From: Sphingomonas sp.
GTDB lineage: Bacteria; Pseudomonadota; Alphaproteobacteria; Sphingomonadales; Sphingomonadaceae
Length of the DNA: 64,000 nt
Direction: 5' to 3'
NCBI RefSeq assembly: GCF_019635455.1
Contig: NZ_JAHBZJ010000001.1
Location: 248,001 to 312,000 of the forward strand
The position numbers were made by a program, and so were the translations under genes. The notes beneath the pieces were generated by a model that made no database searches, was not told where the DNA came from, and was given only the letters and a program-made list of their open reading frames with translations. Shown piece by piece: positions 8,422 through 17,044 of the stretch; position 1 is the stretch's first letter, and each line of letters opens with the position of its first letter.

Positions 8422-9618
8422 TCAATAGCGAAGGAAGGGCCTGCGCACCTCTTCCCACGCCTTTTCGTCCGCACCCGCCGCGCCGTCGAGATCGCCGGGC
8501 GCCGCATCGCCGTCATCGACCCATCGCCGCAGCCCCGGCCCGCCGTTGATCACGTCGATCGCCAGCTTCTCGAATTCATATTCATAGGGAAAGTCGCGCC
8601 ACAGCGCATAGTCGGGATACAGCGCGCGGATCGCCTTGAACGCCAGTGCCTGCAACCGCCATGGCCGGAACGTCGCATGGTCATACGCCGCGCCCTCGGC
8701 ATGAATGAACACGCCGCTGCACAACTGCCCGACATGTTTGTGGAATGTCGGCTGAAACCAGACATCGCGGAGCGTGCAGCCTGCGGTCCAGTCGGGCGCG
8801 ATGCGTCGCATCTGCGCGATCACCGCCTTTGCGTCGATATCGGGCGCGCCGAACAGTTCGAGCGGGCGCGTCGTCCCCCGCCCCTCCGACAGCGTAGCCC
8901 CCTCCAGCATCACCGTCCCCGCATAGGCGCGCGCCATGTTGACGTTGGCGGCGTTGGGGCTGGGGTTGATCCACACCCGGTCGGCGGGCCAGCCAAAGCC
9001 GGGCGCGGCGTCCGGCGCCCACCCGTCCATCTCGATCACCCGATAGGCGACATCCAGCCCGAAATGATCGATGAACCATGCGCCCATTTCGCCCAGCGTC
9101 ATGCCGTGGCGCATCGGCATCGGTCCGGCGCCGACAAAGCTCTCCCAGCCGGGGAGCAGCGTCAGCCCCTCGACCGGTCGCCCCGCCGGGTTGGGCCGGT
9201 CGAGCACCCACACTTCCTTGCCGTGCGCGGCCGCCGCCTCGATCATGTAGAGCAGGGTCGTCACATAGGTATAGATGCGGCAACCCAGATCCTGAAGATC
9301 GATCAGGATCACGTCGAACGTGTGCATCGACTGGCCGGTCGGTCGCCGCACCTCGCCATACAGGCTGAACACCGGCATCCCATAGGTCGGATCGGTATAA
9401 TCCGGCGACTCCATCATATTGTCCTGCAAGTCGCCGCGCACGCCATGCTGTGGCCCGAACACCGCCGACACGTTCAGTCCCGCCGCGACGAGCGCGTCGA
9501 GGCTGTGGGTCAGGTCCGCCGTCACCGATGCCGGATGCGCGAGCAGCGCGACCCGGCGGCCGTTCAATTGTCCAAGGAGCGCGGGGTCGGCAAGCAGCCG
9601 GTCGATACCGAAATTCAT
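8422..9618 (-). CDS. DUF1343 / NamZ-like exo-beta-N-acetylmuramidase family protein
   Basis: 398 residues matching the DUF1343 layout: GIDRLLAD start, RRVALLAHPASVTAD, VFGPQHGVRG, MHTFDVILIDLQDLGCRIYTY, LDRPNPAGRPVEG and MRHGMTLGEM. Bacillus subtilis NamZ, a member of this family, removes terminal MurNAc from peptidoglycan fragments. No signal peptide is visible, so a cytoplasmic muropeptide-recycling role is more likely than an extracellular one. The start overlaps the DOMON-like gene stop by ATGA. Family assignment is strong; substrate in this organism is inferred. Confidence 0.87.
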   Translation of the reverse strand: MNFGIDRLLADPALLGQLNGRRVALLAHPASVTADLTHSLDALVAAGLNVSAVFGPQHGVRGDLQDNMMESPDYTDPTYGMPVFSLYGEVRRPTGQSMHTFDVILIDLQDLGCRIYTYVTTLLYMIEAAAAHGKEVWVLDRPNPAGRPVEGLTLLPGWESFVGAGPMPMRHGMTLGEMGAWFIDHFGLDVAYRVIEMDGWAPDAAPGFGWPADRVWINPSPNAANVNMARAYAGTVMLEGATLSEGRGTTRPLELFGAPDIDAKAVIAQMRRIAPDWTAGCTLRDVWFQPTFHKHVGQLCSGVFIHAEGAAYDHATFRPWRLQALAFKAIRALYPDYALWRDFPYEYEFEKLAIDVINGGPGLRRWVDDGDAAPGDLDGAAGADEKAWEEVRRPFLRY

Positions 9619-10151
9619 GGCGCTTCAGGTGCCGGGAGTTCGAGCGCAAAGCAATCGCGATGATGAAAATCGGGCGCCCCCGGCGGGTGGCGCAACGCCC
9701 AATAGGATCTGGTGCCGTCATCTTCCTCGATCACCGCGGACAGCCCGATGGTCAACGGGCCGGCACCGGCGCCGGTCAGGTCGATCGCGGCACGCACCGC
9801 GATGGCGCCGGCCCTGGTGGTCACCTCCACCTGCGGGTCCGTCGCCATCGGAAGGTCTCGCATCCCGGTGCGATAGCGGTCGAACGCATAGGCCGCCCAT
9901 CGCGACGAGGGCGACAGGTTGAACTCCAGATAGCGCTCGCCCGCGCCCGCGACGAACAGTTCGAAACAGGTCCGCTTCCACAATCCGTCGGTCCGCGACG
10001 GCGACGCCGGTTCGGGAAGATTCAGGTGCGCGGCCGGCGCGACCAGGAAGGTGAGCGCGAGCGTGTCCGGATCCGGCCGGTCGATGGCGACTTCAACCGT
10101 TTCGATGCGGCGTGCGGGCGTGTCGGCGTGGCGGACGAGCGATGCGATCAT
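9615..10151 (-). CDS. DOMON-like domain protein
   Basis: 178 residues, mostly beta-strand pattern, with LWKRTCFELFVAGAGERYLEF and NLSPSSRWAAYAFDRYR, matching the DOMON-like (carbohydrate-binding-module-9-like) proteins found in sphingomonads. No signal peptide is visible. It is the first gene of the tightly packed run down to the S41 peptidase and overlaps the NamZ-like gene by 4 nt. A ligand-binding role (sugar or heme) is a family expectation only. Confidence 0.7.
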   Translation of the reverse strand: MIASLVRHADTPARRIETVEVAIDRPDPDTLALTFLVAPAAHLNLPEPASPSRTDGLWKRTCFELFVAGAGERYLEFNLSPSSRWAAYAFDRYRTGMRDLPMATDPQVEVTTRAGAIAVRAAIDLTGAGAGPLTIGLSAVIEEDDGTRSYWALRHPPGAPDFHHRDCFALELPAPEAP

Positions 10152-10180
10152 GCCGCGACTATGCGCAGTCGGGTGGCAAT

Positions 10181-10218
10181 GAAAAGGGGGCGGACCAGTC
10201 GCCTGCCCGCCCCCTTCG
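10181..10218 (-). terminator. Terminator of the TonB-receptor gene
   Basis: On the minus strand, a 10-bp GC-rich stem (AAGGGGGCGG at 10207-10216 / CCGCCCCCTT at 10184-10193) follows the receptor stop and ends in TTTTC. It separates the TonB receptor from the DOMON-like operon, so that operon probably has its own promoter close to 10152-10180. Confidence 0.75.
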
Positions 10219-10238
10219 ATATCACGATCCGTGCGGCG

Positions 10239-12620
10239 TCAGAACGACGCGCTCATCTGGACGTACCAGCTGCGCGGACGGGCGTAGATGCGCTCGGCAT
10301 AGCCCAGCGTCGCCAGCGATGCGTTACCCTGGATCAGATAGCGCGCATCCAGCACGTTGTTGACGCCGCCGGTCAGCTCGATCCCGTTACCCAGTTTCAG
10401 CGTCAGCGACGCATTGCCGACGAAATAGCCGTCCTCCTCGATCAGCGGGATGCTGCCGGTGATGAAGGTGATCTTGGACTGGTAGCTGCCATCGACGCGC
10501 GGCGTCAGCGTGGCGTCACCGCCCAGCGGGATCGCGTAGCTGATCCCGAAATTCGCCTGCAAATTGGGCGTGAAGGGCAGGTCGTCGGCCGGCGTGACCG
10601 TCGCCGTCGCGCCCGGCACCGGCGTCACGCTCTTGATCTTGTCGTCGAGCACGCTCAGGCCGCCGTCAAAGACCAGGCCCCATGACGAGCGATAGCTGGC
10701 CTCCAGTTCAAGACCGCGGATCCGCGCCTCGCCCGCATTGAACAACAGCGGCACCACGCCCTGGCGGAAGATCAGCTGGATATCCTGATACTCGGCCTGG
10801 AACGCCGCGAGATTGAGGCGCAGGCGACCGATATTGGTCTTTGCGCCGATCTCGTAGCTGGTCACCTTCTCCTCGCCGAACGGCACCGGAAGGTTGCCGG
10901 CCGGCGGCGCGTTGTAGCGCGTATTGTATCCGCCCGACTTGAAGCTCTTCGCATAGGAGGCATAGGTGCTGATCGCGCTGCTCCAGCGATACTGGACGCT
11001 CGCCGATCCGGTCAGCGCGGCGAAATCCTTCTGGAACGGGCTGCTGAAGATGAACAGCGGGCCACCCTGGCTGGTCGCCAGCGTCGGCAGCGGATTGGGG
11101 TCGGGCTGCGTCGATGGGAACAGGTTGAGCACCGTACCCTGATAATATTTGCGGTCGCTGGTGTATCGCAGCCCGCCGCTCAACTCGAGCCGGTCCATCG
11201 GCTTCCAGGTCACTTCGCCAAAGCCCGCCACCGAATTGGTCTTGAGGCGCGAAACCTGAAGGTCGCGCGACCCCGGACCGCCGGCAAGCAGCGATCCGAT
11301 CACCGGCGGCGAGGGCGGGAATGCCAGCGGCACCGTCGCCCGCTCGTCGGTCACCTCGTTGAAATAATAGCCGCCAAGGATCGCGCTGACCGAGCCGAAG
11401 TCGAGTTGAAGCTGCACCTCCTGGCTGAACTGCGCCGACTTGGCCGCGACGTCGGTCGTGATGAGCAGCAGCGGCGTATTGTCGCCGTCACGCACGCCGC
11501 GCGATTTGGTCTCGCGATAGGCGGTGACAAGCTTCACCGACGCCTGATCGGTCAGGCGGATATTGGCGGTACCGGCCGTACCCCACACCTCCGAATTGCT
11601 CTGCACCGGCGCGGTGCCGCCGTTGACGAACGGCCCGCGATTCTGGAAATCGTTCGCGCAGCGCACGTCGTTGATCATCGGCACATTGGGCGCGCCGAAG
11701 CGCGGATCGCCAGGCGTCAGCGGTGCGAACGGAATGGTTGCGCCGGGGCATCCGGCCGCGACGCTGGCAATGGCCGCGACCGGCGCCTGCTCATTGATCC
11801 CGGCAAAGGTGAACGGCGCGCCATGCTCGTCCTGCTTGCTGTAGTCGGCGCGCAGGAACAGGTTGAAATCGCTCGACGGCTCCCATTTGATCGATCCGGC
11901 CGCCGACCAGCGATTTTCATTGCCCAGGTCCAGCCCGTCAAAGGCGCGGATCACATAGCCGTCGCGCTTGCGGAACCCCGCAGATACGCGCGCCGCAAGC
12001 GTTTCGCCCAGCGGCACGTTGAGCGCGGCAAAGCCCTCATACCAATTGTCCTGGCCGGCACGGACGCGCAGGCGACCGCTGAATTCGCCCAGCACCGGCT
12101 GCTTCGTGCGGACCAGGATCGCGCCGCCGATGGTGTTGCGACCGAACAGCGTTCCCTGTGGCCCGCGCAGCACCTCGACCCCCGCGATGTCGCCGAAATC
12201 GATCGCTCCGCCGACCGCGCGGCCCAGATACACTTCGTCGAGATAGACGCCGACGCCCGGATCGACCGCCGCCGTCGGATCGACCTGCCCGACGCCACGG
12301 ATGAAGACGACCGCCGACGCGCTGTTACCCGACAACTGCCCTGCCGGTTTGAACTGAAGGCTGGGCGTGATCCGCTCCAGATCCTGGGTTTGCACGATCT
12401 GGCGCTCTTCCAGCATGTCGGCGCTGAACGCGGAAATCGCGACCGGCGTATCCTGAAGGCTTTCCTCACGCCGGCGCGCGGTGACCAGGATTTCGCCGGT
12501 GTCGGTGGCGTCCTTCGCCTCGGGCGCGGTCTCCTGCGCTGCGGCGGGCAGGACGAACAGGCCGCTCGCGAGCGCAAGTGCGCTGACAAGCGGGGTCAGC
12601 CGCTTCTGGAAATCAGACAT
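10239..12620 (-). CDS. TonB-dependent outer-membrane receptor
   Basis: 793 residues. Signal peptide at 1-28 ending LPAAAQE. The TonB-box region GEILVTARRREESLQDTPVAI leads into a plug domain (about 50-160) with the motif VEVLRGPQGTLFGRNTIGGAI, then a 22-strand barrel ending in aromatic ASF, as outer-membrane proteins do. It belongs to the large sphingomonad receptor class that takes up sugars, aromatics, siderophores or terpenoids; the substrate cannot be read from the sequence. The gene is monocistronic, with its own promoter candidate and terminator. Confidence 0.93.
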   Translation of the reverse strand: MSDFQKRLTPLVSALALASGLFVLPAAAQETAPEAKDATDTGEILVTARRREESLQDTPVAISAFSADMLEERQIVQTQDLERITPSLQFKPAGQLSGNSASAVVFIRGVGQVDPTAAVDPGVGVYLDEVYLGRAVGGAIDFGDIAGVEVLRGPQGTLFGRNTIGGAILVRTKQPVLGEFSGRLRVRAGQDNWYEGFAALNVPLGETLAARVSAGFRKRDGYVIRAFDGLDLGNENRWSAAGSIKWEPSSDFNLFLRADYSKQDEHGAPFTFAGINEQAPVAAIASVAAGCPGATIPFAPLTPGDPRFGAPNVPMINDVRCANDFQNRGPFVNGGTAPVQSNSEVWGTAGTANIRLTDQASVKLVTAYRETKSRGVRDGDNTPLLLITTDVAAKSAQFSQEVQLQLDFGSVSAILGGYYFNEVTDERATVPLAFPPSPPVIGSLLAGGPGSRDLQVSRLKTNSVAGFGEVTWKPMDRLELSGGLRYTSDRKYYQGTVLNLFPSTQPDPNPLPTLATSQGGPLFIFSSPFQKDFAALTGSASVQYRWSSAISTYASYAKSFKSGGYNTRYNAPPAGNLPVPFGEEKVTSYEIGAKTNIGRLRLNLAAFQAEYQDIQLIFRQGVVPLLFNAGEARIRGLELEASYRSSWGLVFDGGLSVLDDKIKSVTPVPGATATVTPADDLPFTPNLQANFGISYAIPLGGDATLTPRVDGSYQSKITFITGSIPLIEEDGYFVGNASLTLKLGNGIELTGGVNNVLDARYLIQGNASLATLGYAERIYARPRSWYVQMSASF

Positions 12621-12682
12621 CTCTCTCTCCCCATCATGCCAGCCATCTTGTGCGGCTGAGCGATCGCGCCGATGGCGCTAAC

Positions 12683-12718
12683 GTAAGCGATACTTACAAA
12701 CTCCGGGGCGCGCGTCAA
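12683..12718 (-). promoter_or_regulatory. Candidate promoter with inverted repeat for the TonB receptor
   Basis: Minus strand: TTGACG (12718-12713), 16 bp, then TAAGTA (12696-12691). The inverted repeat GTAAG-CGATA-CTTAC (12683-12697) overlaps the -10 and could be an operator. The rest of 12621-12818 shows no gene; it is the shared upstream region of the receptor and tyrS. Confidence 0.45.
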
Positions 12719-12818
12719 TATTGTTATATGATGAACCAAATGGTGTCGAGGCGGGTTATGCATCTCGCGCGAAAACGCCCGTCACAGTGCGGGGATGACG
12801 CACGCTTCAGGAGGCGCT

Positions 12819-14063
12819 ATGCGCCCGCGCATCATGACCGAATATGCATCCGATCTGCTTCGCCTGCTCGACCAGCGTGGGTATATCCACCAGGTCACCG
12901 ATGCCGCCGCGCTCGACGCGCTGGCCAGCAAGGCGATCGTGCCGGGCTATATCGGCTTCGATCCGACCGCACCCTCGCTGCATGTCGGCAGCCTGGTCCA
13001 GATCATGCTGCTCCGCCGCCTGCAACAGGCGGGGCACAAGCCGATCGTGCTGATGGGCGGCGGCACCGGCAAGATCGGCGACCCCAGCTTCAAGGACGAG
13101 GCGCGCCAGCTGATGACCGATGCGGTCATCCAGTCGAACATCGCCTCGATCAAGACCGTGTTCGCGAAGTTCCTGACCTTTGGCGACGGCCCCACCGACG
13201 CGGTGATGGTCGATAATGCCGACTGGCTCGACAAGCTCGAATATATCCCCTTTCTGCGCGACATCGGGCGCCACTTCTCAGTCAACCGGATGCTCAGCTT
13301 TGATTCGGTCAAGCTGCGGCTCGACCGCGAACAGTCGCTCAGCTTCCTCGAATTCAACTACATGATCCTACAGGGCTATGATTTCCTGGAACTGTCGCGC
13401 CGCGCCGGGTGCCGCCTGCAAATGGGCGGGTCGGACCAGTGGGGCAATATCGTCAACGGCATCGAACTCGCTCGCCGAGTCGATGGCGCCGAGGTCTATG
13501 GCGTCACCACTCCGCTGATCACTACCGCCGATGGCGGGAAGATGGGCAAAACGATGTCGGGGGCGGTGTGGCTGAACGAGGACGCGTTGCCGGCCTTTGA
13601 GTATTGGCAGTTCTGGCGCAACACCGACGACCGCGACGTCGGCCGCTTCCTGCGTCTGTTCACCGATCTGCCGCTGGACGAAATTGCCCGGTTGGAAGCG
13701 CTCGAAGGCGCCGAAATCAATGAGGCGAAGAAGGTCCTGGCGACCGAGGCGACCGCGATGTGCCGCGGACGGGAGGCGGCCGAAACGGCCGCCGAAACGG
13801 CGCGCCGGACGTTCGAGGAAGGCGCGTCGGGCGACGCGCTTCCGACGCTCGCCGTATCGGGCGCGATCACCGTGGTCGATGCGCTGATCGGCCTCGGCTT
13901 TGCCGCATCGAAGGGCGAGGCGCGACGCCTGATCAAGGGTGGCGGCGCGCGGATCGACGGCGAAAAGGTCAGCGACGAGGGGGCGTCGATCACCATCGGC
14001 GCCGATCCGGTACGCGTGTCAGCGGGCAAGAAGCATCATGGGATGCTGAACCCGGGCGGATAG
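12819..14063 (+). CDS. tyrS: Tyrosine--tRNA ligase
   Basis: Class I aminoacyl-tRNA synthetase that charges tRNA-Tyr in the cytoplasm. About 414 residues from ATG 12819, chosen because AGGAGG (12809-12814) sits just before it; ATG 12834 and 12795 are alternatives. Motifs: [16 protein letters not shown] (HIGH-like HVGS, about 55-58), [27 protein letters not shown] for tyrosine binding and KMGKT as the KMSKS-like loop. The C-terminus is an S4 RNA-binding domain ([20 protein letters not shown]). Length fits the family. Confidence 0.97.
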   Translation: MRPRIMTEYASDLLRLLDQRGYIHQVTDAAALDALASKAIVPGYIGFDPTAPSLHVGSLVQIMLLRRLQQAGHKPIVLMGGGTGKIGDPSFKDEARQLMTDAVIQSNIASIKTVFAKFLTFGDGPTDAVMVDNADWLDKLEYIPFLRDIGRHFSVNRMLSFDSVKLRLDREQSLSFLEFNYMILQGYDFLELSRRAGCRLQMGGSDQWGNIVNGIELARRVDGAEVYGVTTPLITTADGGKMGKTMSGAVWLNEDALPAFEYWQFWRNTDDRDVGRFLRLFTDLPLDEIARLEALEGAEINEAKKVLATEATAMCRGREAAETAAETARRTFEEGASGDALPTLAVSGAITVVDALIGLGFAASKGEARRLIKGGGARIDGEKVSDEGASITIGADPVRVSAGKKHHGMLNPGG

Positions 14064-14168
14064 GCCCGGCGGATAGATTTCGCTAACCACGCCGGTTGCC
14101 GGGACGTTTACGGGTAACCGGTTACTCCCTCCTTTCAGGGACTTGGAAGCAGGGCAAGGCCGGGGCGC

Positions 14169-14501
14169 GTGACCTATCAATTCGCATCGCTGAGCACGGG
14201 CAGTGCTGCCGACCGGCGCAATGCCGATCGCGACGAGGTGCATTACCGCGCGAAGCTGTTCGGTCCCGACGCGCGGCGCCACGCAATCCTGATCGTCAAC
14301 GCCTCGCCCCACGGCATGATGGCACGATGCGAACAGGATTTCGCGCAGGGCGATCGCGTCCGCATCATGCTGCCGGTCGTCGGCGTCGCGCCCGCCACCA
14401 TCCGCTGGTCGCTGGGCGGCCGCATCGGCGTGCATTTCGACACCGCTGTCGATCTCGCCAGCTATTACGAACTGCTCGCCACGATGATGAAACAGGGCTG
14501 A
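14169..14501 (+). CDS. PilZ-domain protein
   Basis: 110 residues with one PilZ domain: the arginine-containing leader RRNADRDEVHYRAKL, then VNASPHGMMARC corresponding to the (D/N)xSxxG motif that binds cyclic di-GMP. The domain ends with RIGVHFD. It is probably a small cytoplasmic c-di-GMP effector. It lies alone between tyrS and the convergent recG. A 12-bp palindrome, GTAACCGGTTAC (14114-14125), lies upstream and may be an operator. Confidence 0.8.
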   Translation: MTYQFASLSTGSAADRRNADRDEVHYRAKLFGPDARRHAILIVNASPHGMMARCEQDFAQGDRVRIMLPVVGVAPATIRWSLGGRIGVHFDTAVDLASYYELLATMMKQG

Positions 14502-14547
14502 CCGCCGACCGCCGCCCCCTGCCGGTCGAGTTCCCCCGACGCCGACC

Positions 14548-16608
14548 TCACCCCGCCCGGAGCAACCCCACCGCCGCGTCGCGTTCGAACAGGTACAGCG
14601 CCACCCGCGCCGCCTGCCCGCGCTCGCCCTGCAACCCGCCGTCCCGATCGACCAGCAATCGCGCGTCGTCGGTCGCCGCCGCGATCAGTTCGGCGAACTT
14701 CTCCGGGGGGGCCAGTCGGAACGTCTGCTCGCCCGATTGACGCGTTCCCAGCATCTCCCCCGCGCCGCGCAGCCGCAGATCCTCTTCGGCGATGCGGAAC
14801 CCGTCATTGGTCTCACGCATCAGCGCAAGCCGCGCCCGCGCCGTCTCGCTCAGCGTTCCCCCACGCAGCAGCACGCACACCGATCGCCCGCCGCCGCGCC
14901 CGACGCGGCCGCGCAGCTGATGCAACTGGGCAAGGCCGAACCGGTCCGCCGCCTCGATCACGATCAGCGTCGCGTTGGGGACGTCCACCCCCACCTCGAT
15001 CACCGTGGTCGCGACGAGCACGCCGATCTCACCCGCGGAGAAGCGCGCCATCACCGCGTCCTTCTCCGGCCCTTTCATCCGGCCATGAACCAGCCCCACG
15101 CGATCGCCGAACCGTTGCCGCAAAGCCTCTGCCCGCGCCTCGGCGGCGGCCAGGTCGGTTTTCTCGCTCTCCTCGACCAGCGGACACACCCAATAAGCCT
15201 GCCCCCCGCCCGACAGGTGCCGGGCAAGGCCGTTGACGACCTCCTCGATCCGCTCCTCGCTGATCACGCTGGTCTCGATCGGCTGGCGCCCGGGCGGCAT
15301 CTCGTCCAGCCGGCTCACATCCATCTCGCCATGCGTCGCCAGCTGGAGCGTGCGGGGAATCGGCGTTGCGGTCATCACCAGCAGGTGCGGCGCGGTCTTT
15401 GCCTTGGCCTGCAACATCATCCGCTCCGCGACACCGAACCGGTGCTGCTCGTCCACTACCACCAGCGCGAGGTCGCGATAGTCCACCCCCTGCTGGAAAA
15501 TCGCGTGGGTGCCGATCAGCAGATCGATCGACCCATCGGCCAGGCCCATCAGGGTCGCCTCACGCGCCCGTCCCTTGTCGCGCCCGGTGAGGATCGCGAC
15601 CTCGACGTCCAGCCCCGCAAACAGCTTGCGAAGCGTTTCATGATGCTGTCGCGCCAGAATCTCCGTCGGCGCCAGCATCGCGCCCTGCGCCCCCGCCTCG
15701 ACGGCGATCAGCAGCGCCATCGCGGCGACCAGCGTCTTGCCGGCGCCGACATCGCCCTGCAACAGCCGCAGCATCGGCCGGCTCTGCGCCATGTCGCCCT
15801 CGATCTCGCGAATCGTCCGTGCCTGCGCCCCGGTCGGCGCATAGGGCAGCGCCAGTGCATCGCGCAGCCGGCCGTCGCCCTGCAACGCCCGCCCCTTGCG
15901 CGCCCGCGCCGCCCCGCGCACCAGCATCAGCGCCAGTTGATTGGCGAACACCTCGTCATAGGCCAGCCGATCGCGCGCCCGTTCATCCGCCGGGTCGGCG
16001 TGGATGCGGTCAAGCGCATCGCGCCAGTCGGGCCAGCCCCTGCGCGCCTTCAGGCTCGGCTCGATCCATTCGGGCAGGTCCGGCGCCCGCGCCACCGCCT
16101 GCGCGGCGAAATCCGCCAGCCGCTTCGACGTCATCCCCTCCGACAGCGGATACACCGCCTCACGCGCGGGTCCCTCCGCCTCGCCCGGCGCCACGACATA
16201 GTCGGGATGGACGATCTGAAGCATATCGCCATAGCGTTCCAGCTTCCCCGAAATCCGCTTAGGCTCGTCCAGTGGCAACAGCTTCTTCACCCAGCCGGAA
16301 TTGCCGCCGAAAAAGACCAGCCCGACGGGGTTGCCCGCCGCGTCATAGGCGTTGACGCGATTGGGCGCCCGCGCGCTTCCGCCGAAACGATATTCGCGCG
16401 GCGTTACCGTGATCGCGATCACCCGCCCGACATCGGCAACGTCCAGCTTCTCGCGTGGCAACCGGTCGATGAAGCCGCTCGGAAGATGAAAGGCGACGTC
16501 GATCACCCGCGTGAGGTCCAGCCGCTCCAGCGGCCTGGCCAGTTGCGGCCCGACGCCCTTGAGCGCGGTGACTTCGGCGAACAGCGGGTTGAGGATATCG
16601 GGACGCAT
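14548..16608 (-). CDS. recG: ATP-dependent DNA helicase RecG
   Basis: 686 residues. RecG is a branch-migration helicase that reverses stalled forks and remodels Holliday junctions. The N-terminal wedge/OB domain (about 1-160) is followed by a RecA-like domain with Walker A GDVGAGKT (285-292) and Walker B DEQHRFG, then TATPIPRT (motif III-like) and motif VI QLRGRVGRGG. The C-terminal GEMLGTRQSG region matches the RecG-specific helicase tail. It is divergent from sdhE. Length agrees with the family (about 690). Confidence 0.96.
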   Translation of the reverse strand: MRPDILNPLFAEVTALKGVGPQLARPLERLDLTRVIDVAFHLPSGFIDRLPREKLDVADVGRVIAITVTPREYRFGGSARAPNRVNAYDAAGNPVGLVFFGGNSGWVKKLLPLDEPKRISGKLERYGDMLQIVHPDYVVAPGEAEGPAREAVYPLSEGMTSKRLADFAAQAVARAPDLPEWIEPSLKARRGWPDWRDALDRIHADPADERARDRLAYDEVFANQLALMLVRGAARARKGRALQGDGRLRDALALPYAPTGAQARTIREIEGDMAQSRPMLRLLQGDVGAGKTLVAAMALLIAVEAGAQGAMLAPTEILARQHHETLRKLFAGLDVEVAILTGRDKGRAREATLMGLADGSIDLLIGTHAIFQQGVDYRDLALVVVDEQHRFGVAERMMLQAKAKTAPHLLVMTATPIPRTLQLATHGEMDVSRLDEMPPGRQPIETSVISEERIEEVVNGLARHLSGGGQAYWVCPLVEESEKTDLAAAEARAEALRQRFGDRVGLVHGRMKGPEKDAVMARFSAGEIGVLVATTVIEVGVDVPNATLIVIEAADRFGLAQLHQLRGRVGRGGGRSVCVLLRGGTLSETARARLALMRETNDGFRIAEEDLRLRGAGEMLGTRQSGEQTFRLAPPEKFAELIAAATDDARLLVDRDGGLQGERGQAARVALYLFERDAAVGLLRAG

Positions 16609-16678
16609 GGCTATCTGCCGTGCCTACACCCAGCCGACTGCGCGAAAAAGCGCTGTCGGCCAATTTGCGTTGAGAACC

Positions 16679-16945
16679 ATGGACACCGAAATCCGCCTCA
16701 AACGTCTCCGTTTCCGCGCCTGGCACCGCGGCGTCAAGGAAGCCGACCTGATGATCGGCGGTTTTTTCGACGCCCGCGCGGCGACATGGGGCGAGGATCA
16801 GATCGACTGGTTCGAAGCGCTGCTGGAGGAACAGGACGTCGATATCATGGCATGGGCGATGGGAACCCAACCGGTTCCCGCGCGCTGGGAAGGGCCGATG
16901 ATGGACGACCTCAAGACACTCGATTTCGTACCGGTCTCGCGATGA
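16679..16945 (+). CDS. sdhE: FAD assembly factor SdhE (succinate dehydrogenase)
   Basis: 88 residues; ATG 16679 begins MDTEIRLKRLRFRAWHRG. The SdhE/YgfY signature (RLRFRAWHRGVKEADLMIG, read as RAWHRG and EADLMIGGFFD) is clear, and the WFEALLEEQDVDI helix is typical. The protein promotes covalent flavinylation of SdhA. The recG-sdhE-mfd arrangement is common in alphaproteobacteria. Small size fits the family. Confidence 0.93.
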   Translation: MDTEIRLKRLRFRAWHRGVKEADLMIGGFFDARAATWGEDQIDWFEALLEEQDVDIMAWAMGTQPVPARWEGPMMDDLKTLDFVPVSR

Positions 16946-17044
16946 CGCCGGGCCGTCGCCGGGGCCTGTTCCGGGGTCCGCCGCGCGGCAGGCCGATCGA
17001 CCAATCCCTCGCCCCAGATCGGGCGGCCTAGTGAACCCCGACAT

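Noticed and set aside
7849..9663. Long plus-strand ORF opposite the NamZ-like gene
   Set aside because: No motifs, biased composition, antisense to a well-supported family protein.
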